Below, one piece after another: positions 12,732 through 25,200 of a stretch of DNA of 64,000 nucleotides. Every line of letters begins with the position of its first letter. Positions within the stretch are counted from its first letter, which is position 1. A program made the translations under genes and the position numbers. Below the pieces are notes generated by a model that was not told the DNA's origin, ran no database searches, and was given only the letters and a program-made list of their open reading frames with translations. Source of the stretch: Aphis gossypii (taxonomy: Eukaryota; Arthropoda; Insecta; Hemiptera; Aphididae); assembly GCF_020184175.1 (NCBI RefSeq), contig NC_065531.1:56193213-56257212 (forward strand), written 5' to 3'.

Positions 12732-13518
12732 ATATACTGCAGGGTGATTCTTTTATCAAACAAAACTCAAAATAAAATTTTTTTTCAAACTTCTAGATAC
12801 CTACATGTTTTTCTACCATTGTATACAATTTTAATTTTTTTTCACTCTTATATTTAATATTAAAAAAACTATCAACTTTTGATTTTCAAATGGCAACCTA
12901 TATTAATGATTGCATAATAAATTAATAAAGCCAATTTTTTTCATGAATTTTCATGTTGGAATTTTTAATAATTTTCGTTGATCCGTCGGCGATTTATAGC
13001 TGCTCAAAGTTAGTTGGTTTTAGAAGTTTTTTAGCTATATACGTCAGTACTAATTAGCACCGTCATATCTGGGATTTTTATTTGTAAAATCTAGTAGCTA
13101 TAATGATAATAAATTCGTTATCGTCGACCTCATGGTGTAGTGGAGAGTGGTGATAATATTTGTATCTGTTACTACCTGTCATACGTACAGTTTATTATAA
13201 ATTTTCATATAATTACTAATTATTACTAATTATCTACTGACGAGTTTAAACACATTTACACACAATAAACACTTCCCAAAACTACCCAACTTGAGAAGCT
13301 ATATTTCATCAACGGATTAACGAAAAATAAAAATTTAAGTGTAGGTTGTCATTTGAAAATCAATAAAAGTTAATAGTCGTTTACCTGATAAATATAAGGG
13401 TGTGTATATGAAAGAGTTCTACAATCCTAAAACAGTACCTATGGATCTTAAATGTTGAAAAAAGTCAATACTTTTTGAAATAATGAGTGTTGTTTGATAA
13501 AAGAAACACTTTGTATAT
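12732..13518. mobile_element. Long inverted-repeat DNA transposon remnant (~790 bp)
   Basis: The outer ends share CTTTTATCAAAC in inverted orientation (about 12750-12762 and 13493-13505). Matching continues inward through the GATTTTCAAATG/GTCATTTGAAAATC blocks and the GATCCGTCGGCGA/CATCAACGGATTAACG blocks. The arms are roughly 300-350 bases each with a short unmatched centre near 13100-13200. No transposase frame is present. This is a foldback-type or MITE-like element. Confidence 0.75.
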
Positions 13519-13619
13519 GAAAAATGATTCAGAACGTTATCTGTCTATCAGTTTATAGTATATCATCAAGTAATATGTTTATTTGATAAATAATAAATTT
13601 TATGATTTCATTTCAGAAT

Positions 13620-14090
13620 GAAATACTTATTATAAGATACAATTACAAAATAATTTGAAATTTTTCGCGATTTTTTTGAATTTTGTCAAAATTTTAACGC
13701 TTATAAAAAAATATTGTAACTACAGATTTTCGATATTTTTAAACAAGAAATTGATAATTTATAACGAGCTTTGTTAAATATTTTAAGATTTTCTACCTAT
13801 TAAACAATTTTTAATCGACATTTATAATAAATAAAACAATTTATAACTACAAATAGCTCAAACTAGTCAAAATAATTTGAAAATTTTACGGTAAATAGAA
13901 AATGATATTATAAAAATTTGATGAAAATTGCAAATATCTAGATACCTAGGTACGAATTTTTTTTTTGTTTTCGAGGTATCAAAAAAAAACAATCGATTTT
14001 GTCGAAAATCGGATTTGCTTAAAAATTCTCGTTTTTTATAAATATTTTACTTGTTTTTTCCAAATAGGTATTGGGGATTTTTAAGTTTGA
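13620..14090. repeat. Dispersed AT-rich repeat, copy A
   Basis: Contains an ordered block set: ACAAAATAATTT, then GTCAAAATTTTAAC, TTATAAAAAAATA, a GATTTTCGATATTT block and later AATTTTAC and GTCGAAAATCGGATTTGC. The same order occurs near 24190-24680, inverted near 25430-25800, and near 45420-45880. It is an old interspersed family with no coding content visible. Confidence 0.6.
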
Positions 14091-14115
14091 CTTCTCTAAA
14101 GTATTAACTATAGAT

Positions 14116-14612
14116 CAGCGGTTCTCAACCTTTTTGTACTCGCGTACCACCTACACAGTTTGAACATTTTTACGTATCACCTGACAGTGGCGTAGCCAAG
14201 ATTTTTCTTCGGGGGAGGCTATCAGTTTTTTCACAGCGGTAGTGTACCTAGGTTCTTTCATAAGTGTAACATATAGTCATGCAGATGCTGAAGTATTATT
14301 AATATATAACATAAAAAAGCTATGACAATTTAAAATCAGTAAAATACAATTTGAGATTTTTGTAGCGTTTTTCATAGACCATTAAAATAATTTTTCAATT
14401 TTCTTAAAATTTCGGGGAGGTCTGCAACCCCCTCAGCCTCTCCCCTGGCTACACCACTGTGGCACCTGACCATTTTTTTGCTTTTTTTTTGTTATTGATA
14501 ATGTATACGTTTATGTTTTTTATAAAGGAAGATTTTTTTTGCGTACCACCTATGAGCTTTCCACGTACCACTAGTCACTAGTGGTACGCGTACTACAGAT
14601 TGAGAACCGCTG
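14116..14612. mobile_element. hAT-like MITE (outer element of a nested pair)
   Basis: Terminal inverted repeats CAGCGGTTCTCAACCT at the left and its near-exact complement AGATTGAGAACCGCTG at the right. The inversion continues inward as a GCGTACCACC / GGTGGTACGC-type block. The 8-bp flanks are ctatagat and aactagat, a slightly decayed hAT-type duplication. A second element is inserted inside it at about 14184-14462. Confidence 0.85.
14184..14462. mobile_element. Second MITE inserted inside the outer element
   Basis: Ends CAGTGGCGTAGCCA at the left and TGGCTACACCACTG at the right are inverted copies. The host sequence cacctgac is present on both sides (14178-14185 and 14463-14470), which marks the insertion into the outer MITE. 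The left interior has GGGGGAGG and the right has CCCCTCAGCCTCTCCCC, continuing the inversion. No ORF is present. Confidence 0.8.
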
Positions 14613-14619
14613 AACTAGA

Positions 14620-16240
14620 TCCAATTAAACAACCAAAACCATCTCCATTTTTGAAAATCGAATCATTTTATCAACAACTTATCGTGTACTCATCCAAAAG
14701 CAAATCACATTATTGTAAAATCAGTATATTTGTTTGTCCACTCAGAATCCAAAAACTTTTTAGTATGAGTATATAAAAAAACGCTGATTGCTCTTAGTAT
14801 TATACGCATATGTTATTGTTATTCAATATCGATATCTCTCGTTCTTTGATTTCGCAATTTACCAGTGGCTATGCAAAGATATTTTATTGAGGCATAAACC
14901 TCAAGACTAAGTAGAATGGGTAGATTGTAATCAGTAAAATTTCCATTATTGATAATTTATGTATTTACCTAATACATATATATATTTGTATTTAACTTTT
15001 TTTTTTAGTCTCATAACTGACATAATGAAGTAGGTGTTAAAATAAAAATAAATAGTATAAAATGTAGATACCTACCTTAAAGGTTTTAATAATAGTTTGT
15101 TCGCCGCCACTGTCCACATGATATCGTTACCTATAATAATATGTATGAAATGACAAAAAAATATCTTGCTGTAGTTTATATAACAGGATGATATCGGTTT
15201 ATTAGTTAAATTATTATTTTGTCAAAGTTTAAACTTTATAAAAATTCTGTTGTTACGTCCAGTGTACCTGCTACCAGTCTACCACCTACATTAGTTGTGG
15301 CACTGCGTGCATGTAATTACTATAGCATGTCTTATCATATTATATTTTTCGTTTATTAAGAACTAAATTCGAAAAACATAGTTAACAAATGATGATTCAG
15401 TCGTGCAGGGAAGTCATTTGACCCAGTATTAGACAACCTATACACAGTTTTATTAAAGAAAATTGAATCACTGCAGGAATTCAAAAATAAGAAGGGTAAA
15501 ATTTAATATTTTCATTAAAAATAAATAAAAGCAATTGATTGTGTATTGAATATAACTATAAATATTATTTTATCTTAAATATTGAAAAATTATTTATAAT
15601 AAGTAAGAGAGGATCTTGAAAGATAATGTTTTCCACAGCCTTTCGAAGTTTTCGGTTATTAACACAATAAGTTATGCATTATAATATTATGCTTGTACAG
15701 TATTGCATTTAAATTTTAAATATTAAGTGACGATATAACAACTAAGGCATTATATTTATATGGTTAGTACAGTGTATATATAAATATATATATAACGTTA
15801 TATATATTATATAACGTATATTATAAATTATAATAATGTACTTAAGCCACATTTGGCAAAATACAATTAATTATATCAATCTAAAAATCGTATATAAGAA
15901 GCGTATAAACATGTGGTGAGTAGGTAAACAATTATAAGATTAAAGAAGTTTGCGGAAAAAAAGTTGTTAATTTTATAAGCGTAAGTACAGAGAAAAAATA
16001 ACTTTTGACACATAGTTTTCAACAAGTCTAAAATGAATATCACTTAATTCCTAGAAAAAAAAGATATTTATATTTTTTTAAATTATTATTTTTGTTAATT
16101 ATTGTCGACCATAATATTTTAAACGTTGTATATTAACATCTGAAATCCAATTTGTCATCCTGAAATTAAATGATTAATGCATTAACAATTATGAGATGAA
16201 AAAACAACAGTTAGTATACATAATTAAATAGATAAAACAA
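14620..16240. other. Intergenic stretch left of the transcobalamin-like gene
   Basis: AT-rich, with a TA-repeat patch at about 15770-15830. It must hold the 3' UTR of the minus-strand transcobalamin-like gene at its right end. I see no further exon or RNA gene. Confidence 0.55.
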
Positions 16241-16251
16241 ACCTTTAAAAT

Positions 16252-19200
16252 TTAGAGCTTCTTATACCAAAATAAGTAGTGTTCGCCATTTTGCACGATT
16301 AAATCGTCAACACCGGTCGGAGCTACTAGTTGATTGCTCGGAGGATTTTGCGGGTCAGGACATGATCTCAGTTTGTACAACAGCCAAAAATGATAACTCA
16401 TTGGTTCCTCTTTAAGTCCCGATAAGGTGTGCACGTAATGACCGTTTGGCCATTCCGTAGCTGAAAACCTATATGAAAACCAATTATTACCTATGTAAGT
16501 TTTGATGAGTAAATGTTACTGACTAGTTTAAAACAATTTTTATTTTAAGGTTAATAATATGAATAAAGGAGGCTTAATTGTTTGTAATGGAAATAGTGTA
16601 CATCCAAACTCAATCAGCTAAGTTTAGTTTTTTTTAAATTCTGTTCAATTTAAATGTGTAATATAATATAGCTTAAATATCTTTAAATATAATAGATGTA
16701 TAACATTATTTTCAGGATTTAGAAATTAAAATAAATACAGGGATCACGACTATTTTATAATTCTTAAGCCTTTTAATTTTATTACGTAATTTAAGTAATG
16801 ATACTAATGGGTGGCTTTTTCTTCAAAAGTATCACATATATCTGCTCTCCTCACATTTGCTTTTTAAGTAAAATATAATTTCAATAAACTCGGATGTCTG
16901 ATTTAGAAAACATTTAAGTGCCTCTATGTACATCAGTGAGTGATGTTACTAGGACTACTTTGTGGGGGGTGATATAGATATTTTTTATCTGTAAAAAAAA
17001 CAACATTTATAGGAATCTCACAAATTATAATTCATTATAATATAGAAAAAAAGGTCTAGGGGATGATATATCATCTACATCACCCTCCGGCCTCCATAGT
17101 TACGCTACTGATGTACATTATAGGTATTTGGGATTACATTGGTACAAATTGATACGTCTATATAATTATATAACGTACGTGAAAGCGCTGTCCAGATCAG
17201 ACGCTCTTTGCATGATCTCGTAAAACGTGACGTTATGGTCGGCCGTGATGTTGATAGATCGTTTTTCCGTGATGTTGCTACCGATCCACAGCGAATAGCT
17301 GACCGTCACGTTAGTGCTGCTGTCCGCAATCTGTGGCAGATGGTACTCGTCGGTGGCAATGGGTTCGCTCACGTTGACGGACACCGGACGTTTGGTGTCG
17401 ACGGCCGACGGGTGTGGTATGATAACCGCGGTACCGACGTTGTCTTTATCTATATCGTTATTTATCATGTATTATAATATTTAAAAAGGCGTATTCTTAA
17501 CCTGACAGAGGAGTTTAATATGAATTAAGATGTTGGCTCATCAAAACCGGGATCAACTATTCCCCCTCCCCCTCTCGTAAATAAACTTCTCTGACACTCA
17601 CCAGCTCCCGGCCGGACCTCACAGTGGTCCGCTATCCCTTCGGCGACGCCCGACACACGCGCCAAGGCGATTATCACTTCAGCTGTTGTTGCAATGTCGA
17701 AGAAAGCTCCGTCGGGTCCTTGATGGTTCAACAGCCAGTCGACTGCGTTTGTCCGGTTCCACGTGGCTTTGCCTTCCTGTAATGCCTGTATAACAGCAGC
17801 AAAACGGATAATGAATTGTAAGTATTTCTGAACAATTAATGTGTAAAAGGTATTGTATATTTATATCAATAATATAAACTAGTTTATTTAGTCGTCGATT
17901 GCAGCCCGGCAGCCGTAGATACGCGAAGATAGATAGGTACATTGCATGCACTGCAGTTGTGGATTCAGCTGGAAGGGAGCGTAAAAAGTGATAAAGTACA
18001 TCATTGGGGGAGTTTGACCACTCCTAGCATGCTACTTTTATTTCACTTTACTTTCTTTCATTGCGTTTTTTTTGGTAATTGATAAATGTAATACTGAGTA
18101 TAAATAAATAATAATAGCATATAGATTAGTAAGAAAGACCGAAGCTATAATGGATATTGGATATACTCTTTTCATGTTTTTCACATTTCATATAGGTAGG
18201 TAATTCAGTTTCATAATTGTTTAATATTCTTTATCGCTCTATAAATATGTAAGTAATTGCATAGTTTCTACTCAATTATTATCTGAATGATTAATTGGAT
18301 TTGGTAGTTATTTATAAAAGTAAAAAATGAAAAAAAAATGTTTTGTCAACTACCCCCAAAGGTTGAAATTGGGTTATATAGTTTAGCTAAGAATACCTAC
18401 ATTTTGTAAATCTTATATACTGTGTTACCTAACTCCTATGACCAATTTGTCTTCCCCTCCTCTTAAGTCGTAACTCGTTAGCCAATATATGTTTATGTTT
18501 AATTTATATCCGTATAGTAATGTGCCGATACCTATAATAATATGATGATACCAAGTATAAGAAATGTGCAGTTCTTCATATATATCACAACATCACATCT
18601 TATAGGAACATTTGTAATTTGTAAAGGTACATTTTTGTACAGATTTGGGCATTATTCTCTATAAAATATATACGATTGATATCTACTTCCACTACTGAAA
18701 TTTGAATTGATTAAGATTTATATTTTATACTCACTCTGATTGCAAGTGCAGTTGTGTGAAGACTACCGAATCCTCCGTCTGGCTGTTGTAGTGCTATCAA
18801 TGTCGCTAATGGTTTTTTGAGTAACGGTTTTACGTTCCGATTGCGATGATCATGTTCTACACACTGAAGGGCTAATATAGCCACACTCAATGAATCTGAA
18901 AATAAGTATATATCGTTATTCGCTTGTTTAGAAAACGTAATACATTATATAGTCGGTCTATTAAAATTCAAAATAATGATATGTAGTGATCGTTTCACAA
19001 AATGTTAAGCCAAAACGAATATTTTTTTATAAAATAATGTTACTATATCGGGGTTAGATACTTAAAAACAATAATGAATTTACAATAATGAAAATAATAC
19101 CCCTGCATCATATAGAATAAATATTAAATAGGTACCAAGATATAATATCTTAAATTGTGATAGTTACTAATATAAATTTAATATTCTTGTAAATAATATC

Positions 19201-22200
19201 TAACTCATTGGAACTTAGTAATTTTTACATTTTTAATTTTTTCTTACTTTGAAATTTTATCGTATTTTGTCTTAATTTCATTATAAATTAATATATTTGT
19301 AGGTAATTGTACGGGTATGTTTATTGTGTTGTACGTCTTGTACCTACTTATATATTTTTTATTTTTACTACTCGTCTATCACTAAGGCTGCATTTAAAAT
19401 TATGTTCTGAAGACACAATATTTTTATGTTACAATATTTATTAGTTACCAAATTCTATGGACTTATATAAACACATAAGTATATATTTAAATTGGCTACA
19501 TTTTGGGAAATATACACTTCTATTATTATTTTATGATACATGATTATTAAGCCTATGTGCGGCTAGTTATTATTTTTCTTTTAAATTGTACGGTAACTGA
19601 CCCACTGTATGCTTTGTGTTAGCTATCTCCATTAGTCTTCTAATATGTCTTTTTCTGACATGTGTACCCGATTCACACGCCACCAAAGAGCTATACGAGA
19701 AATCCAAATCGGATATAGTTTCATGTTGTAGCAACGAACCTGAAAAATAAAACTGTTGCATTAATACCACGTTTCACGTTTAAAATCAGCAAGACGATTA
19801 TACTGGAATCGATTACAATTTTTATTGACTATCAAAAGTAATTTTTTTTTTATAGTTTTTATACCAATCAAATCGTGTCCGTGGAATTGTCTTGGATCGT
19901 GACAAGCACTAGCCAACGCCATTGAGTATGTCGCGATGTTGGCTACGGTCAACGCTTCGTCTTCATCGTCTTGTTGTTGAAGGGTAACTGAATCTGGGTC
20001 GTGGTGTTGCCAAAGTCTGGCCAAAAGCTCTATTTCTAGTTGTTTGGCGCTCAGTTCTCGTTCCAGACGTTCCCCGGTTTTCGTCATCTCCATGGCCACG
20101 ATGGCCTGAGCGGTGTCCGTCCCGGTTCCCCATCCCCAGTCTTTGCTTCGTTGTAAAGTAAGCCAGTCAATAGCTCGTTGTAACTCTGTAACACAATAAA
20201 ATACATTAATTTCCGTTCGAACAAACGTGCGGTAATGAAAAACCAATGACCGGATACGATTAACACTGAGGGTACAACACATTATTGCACAAAGCTTCGA
20301 TAAACATACAGACTCGTGTATTGTTTTATTATTTGTTGATAGCTTTGTTTAGTGAGTATTATCTTTTTTTCATTTTCAAAACCAAAACATTTTATTAATG
20401 CATTGATTGTAAAAATGGATTATAAACCATATAATGTACTTATTGGATTTTGTTATAGCTATTAGCTAATAAAGGATTGAAATAAGTTAATAAAAATTGT
20501 ATAACTGGTGAAAACTCAGTTATTTCAATTTGTATTTTATAGCAGAAAAAATACATTTTTGAGGCTTTAAATAATATTATATGATTACCTATATGTTAAT
20601 TTGTATACGAAATATTTTTTATTATATTTTATAGATATTCAATATAATATTGACAATATTTAATAATGTTTAACAAACATAGAGTGGAATGCTTAAAAAC
20701 CAATTAAATATCAACGAACTATTACAATTTACTGTCAAATTTTCAAATAGGTATTTGGATATATAATATCATTAGTAATAATTATTAAATTAATATTTTA
20801 ATTTCATATTTTATTAGTTGTTACAAATATTATACGTATGGTCGAATTTATTAGAAATAAAAGTGTCGGTTTCAAAGGACACACCTCTAATTGACTGCTG
20901 TGTCAAAAAATGTTAGTTATTGATTAAAAATTGTACTAAAATATTTCAATAATCTTCAGGATGTATTATAAGCAAATATACAAACAGTATTGAATTAATT
21001 CATCATCAAAACATGAAGCTTTGAGTTAAAATTGACTCATACAATACTTAAATACGAATCATTCAGTAGGTGTATAATGTATAAGTAATATTTACTTAGT
21101 TTATCAATATCAGTTTAGTTTGCATTACGCAATAATGATAATATAACCCACTTATGTGTAGGTAACGTTACCTCCGAATCAGTGTAAGTTCTAAGGATGT
21201 AAAGGTCTAATATAATATATCAAACGTCAATATTGCAGATGTGAAATTATTTAGCATTAATTGTCATGTTAACCGTATTCACCATCATCTACAACTAGAT
21301 ACCTAAATCAATTCATACATAAATCACTCCTGTCACTATCCATGTCAAATATTTGGAAATTTATGTGATGGATTACAATTGTGATATCATACTTAAGTCT
21401 TGTTCAACTCTGTCAACACAATATATATATATCCTGAACGGTCGGTATATGACTACACAATTCACTTTAATTAATTTATTGATTACAACAATTTAGGAGT
21501 TGTATTACAATGCGCGTGCGTGATTTGATTTATTGAATAGCTGATCGAGTATATCAGTTCTGATTATTTGAAAAATATTTAAATTTTAAATTGATAGTAA
21601 AAATGTATTAATATGTAAATGACCGTTTTCTTAAAAATGTAAATAATTAAAGTAATTTATATGAGTCATTTATTTTTTATAATTTGAATGATAATATATG
21701 TTTGAATTTATCATGTTTATTATAACCGTTATAATACATTATGGTATACTAACTATATTATAGTCTACAACCTCGCCCATAAATGACATAGATAAGTAAT
21801 GTGTGAGCATCGGCAAAGTGCTAGTTTTGTACCACTCATTAGTCGTTGATATTGTTATAGTGAAGAATAATTTTGTATACTGTAAATTATAATATTAATT
21901 GCTTGTACATTTAATTAAAATAAATTAAATTAAATCATGACTTCGTTAATTTCATCTATAATATTTCGTCTTAAACTGGCGCAAGTAGTGAGTATTGCAT
22001 TAAATTTTTTTTTTTAAAAATGTATAAATCGGTTTGATTAAATTAAAATTAGATTTTGTGAAACAACCATTGTTTTAATACTTATTTGAATATTATAATT
22101 TTCGCTTTTTTAAAAAAATATTATGTAATAAGTAATAACTAATAAAATATGACAATTAATTTTACTCAAAAAAAAAAAAAAATGTTATTTTACATAGGTA

Positions 22201-25200
22201 ATAATAATTAGTAATTTGTTTTTAATTTTACCATTTAAAACTCAACACAGGCATTTAATTATTAATAAATTATTATTTAACATAAATGTATTACGTTAAA
22301 ATAATATATAGCCATATAATTTATAAGTATATTTATATGTAAATAAATTAATACAAATATATATAATATGCATAAGGAAATATGAAGATTTAAGAATTAT
22401 CATGTAATATTCGTACAAGCACATTCTATGAAATATTAATAAAAGTCTATTGTATTGTTAGCTTAAGATATATAAGTATTTAATTCCAAATATAGGTTAA
22501 ATATTTATGAGATATTTAAATATGTTATTGATGATTATATTCACACCTAGGTAGTGATATAGATACTATACAGTTTACACTTAGATAAGACAACACGACT
22601 AAATTTATAGTCTTTGCGTTTATTGCCAGGGTTTATTTTCTTATCATTGTTGTAAGAGTGATGCGATTTTATAATGAAATTATATTTTTGTAATGTCATT
22701 TGAATCATGTTAAGGTTAACTATACTAAAATATTATTACGGTTTAATATGATCTGTATTTGAATTAACTCATATAGAGGTTCCATGATTGAATAGCTGAA
22801 TAAGTATTCTTTGAGTAAACATTTTCTCACGGATAAATCTAGTTTTAGATAAATTTAGTTTTATTGAATGTCTAAAATCAAATAAAACTTGAAAACTTAA
22901 AATGTATTTATCATGACTCATAATAATAGTTTTGTCGAGCTTATTTAATTTTAAAACATGACGATATTTATGGGTGTTGAGCCTTTGCATGTGGACATAC
23001 ATCATAGTATATAATTTGTAATTTGTAATGTGTATATTGTATAGTGTACATCAATCTATCATAATATATTTTAAGTTGCTTAATAATATGATTCATTTAA
23101 GAAAAATACCGGCAAAAAAAAAAACGATGAAATATAGTTGATCTAATATTATATATTTTTATTTTATCAGAATTTCACGTATGCCGTAAAAATAGTTTTT
23201 TTTTAATAGAAAAATGATGTTTTTTGTATGTAAAGACAAAAAAGTCTCATTAACCAATATACCTTATATACATATTAATCAATCGGCTTTTATATTGATA
23301 AATACAGGGGGCATAGTGATAAATTTAAATTGCTTTTTAATGATACGATGTTGTATAATTGTACCTATATTAAATTATCCTGTCTAAACAACGGGCTGAG
23401 TTATTTTTCCGAGCATTATCTATGTAAAGTCACCTACATTATATAGTTATATCAGCTTAAAATGTAATAATTAAAAGTTTTAAGTGGTAGTTAGTACTTA
23501 TTATAGTGTAAAAAACAATACATTTTAACTTTTATGGAGAACTAAATAATCATATATTATATTCATGTAGAAAAAATGTATAAAGGGCTAGTTTAATTTA
23601 GTGCTTGTCAAATAAATTTTAAATTTTAAACAAACTTTATAAAATATATAAATCTGTATCTGTGATTAACACAGAAATTTCATCATAAAATGTGGAATTT
23701 CTTTGAATGAATAATTCAGTGTTGTATCAAATTTAACTAAAAAACAAATTAAAGCCTATTAATAACTTTACGTTTTATAGATTCTATAAGAAAAATTAAT
23801 AATTAAAATGTTTATTTAAAAAAAATATAAAAAAAGCTTCTTTGTAATAAATTAATTTTTATATTTACACATTTCACATTTAAAATTATATATATTTAAC
23901 AAAATAGAAAATAGAAAATGTTTATAAATATCTTAAAAAAGATCAAAATATTTGAAAAAAAAATATGAGTTATATAGAAATTAAATATATAAACATTTGA
24001 TGAAAATATCAAGTATCGGTTATTAGTTAAATGTACTACCTATGTAGTTATTATTTATAATGGTGAATTTTCTAGGTTAGGAGTAAAACTTCAAACAGTC
24101 ATAAAAAATTAATTTGACCTATGGTAAAATGTTTTTTTAATATAGGTTAAATTACTAATGAGAAGTTTTGTATTCAAATCTTAGATTTGAAAGAAAGTTT
24201 TTTATGAATTTCTAACTACAAAATAATTTGTATATACATTTACGTAATTTTAATGAATTTTGCTAAGATTCTAATTTTAAATACGTATAAAAATATATTG
24301 TAATTAAAAATTTTCGATATTGTTTTAATTGGTAAATACGTATATTATGAGCAATTTCATATTACATTTTCAAGCATTTGTATATATATATAATATATAT
24401 ATATATTATTAGCATTTATGGAAAAAACTAGATAAATTGATAATTTGGAATGTTTATAAATAGTTCAAAAATATCAAAAATATTTTGAAATTGTTCACAT
24501 ACATAGAACATTATAATATAAATATTTATTAATATTTATTGATAATATAAAGTACCTATCTAGAGATGTTTATTTTTGAATTAGATAAGTACAACAAAAT
24601 TCAAAATCAATTTTGTCGAATTCTGTCAAATAATTTCTGTTTTTGCTCAATTTTCAGTTTGTTTTCCCGATTACTTACTTATTTATTATTTATTTATTTA
24701 TTTTTTTGAACCTTTAAATACTAAATATAAGATTCAATTTTCTATCAAAAACCACACTCAAATTCTTAAGTCGATGCATTTACTGCCAAAAAGGTGATGA
24801 TAGAAAACATACACAATTGTAAAATTAATACATGAATCTAAAATACTAAAAATTTAGAAAACATAACAATTATTTAGTATAATAATTATTTCTAATAATT
24901 TTAAAATAATAGAACATTTTTTTAATCATTCAGATGATCAATTATTAAAATATTAAATATATTTATAATTGTATGTAAATTTCAACTTTTAAATTATTTC
25001 AAGAATAAAATAAAAATATGATATATATAACATATGTGATAATAAAGTATAAGCTATACTAGTTTTTATTTTTAAGTGTTAGTTCTGTGTCATTAGTCGT
25101 TAAACGCTTAACTAATACGCAATATTTTAAGTAAATATTAAAGTAGTAACAACTTCATGCTCAAACTATTAAATTACTTATATTATTTAGAAGTTGAAAA

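Noticed and set aside
13128..13160. tRNA-like A-box (TGGTGTAGTGG)
   Set aside because: No B-box, no acceptor-stem pairing, and it sits in the centre of an inverted-repeat transposon.
17208..17477. 89-codon plus-strand ORF
   Set aside because: Exact antisense of the glycosylated sixth exon of the transcobalamin-like gene.
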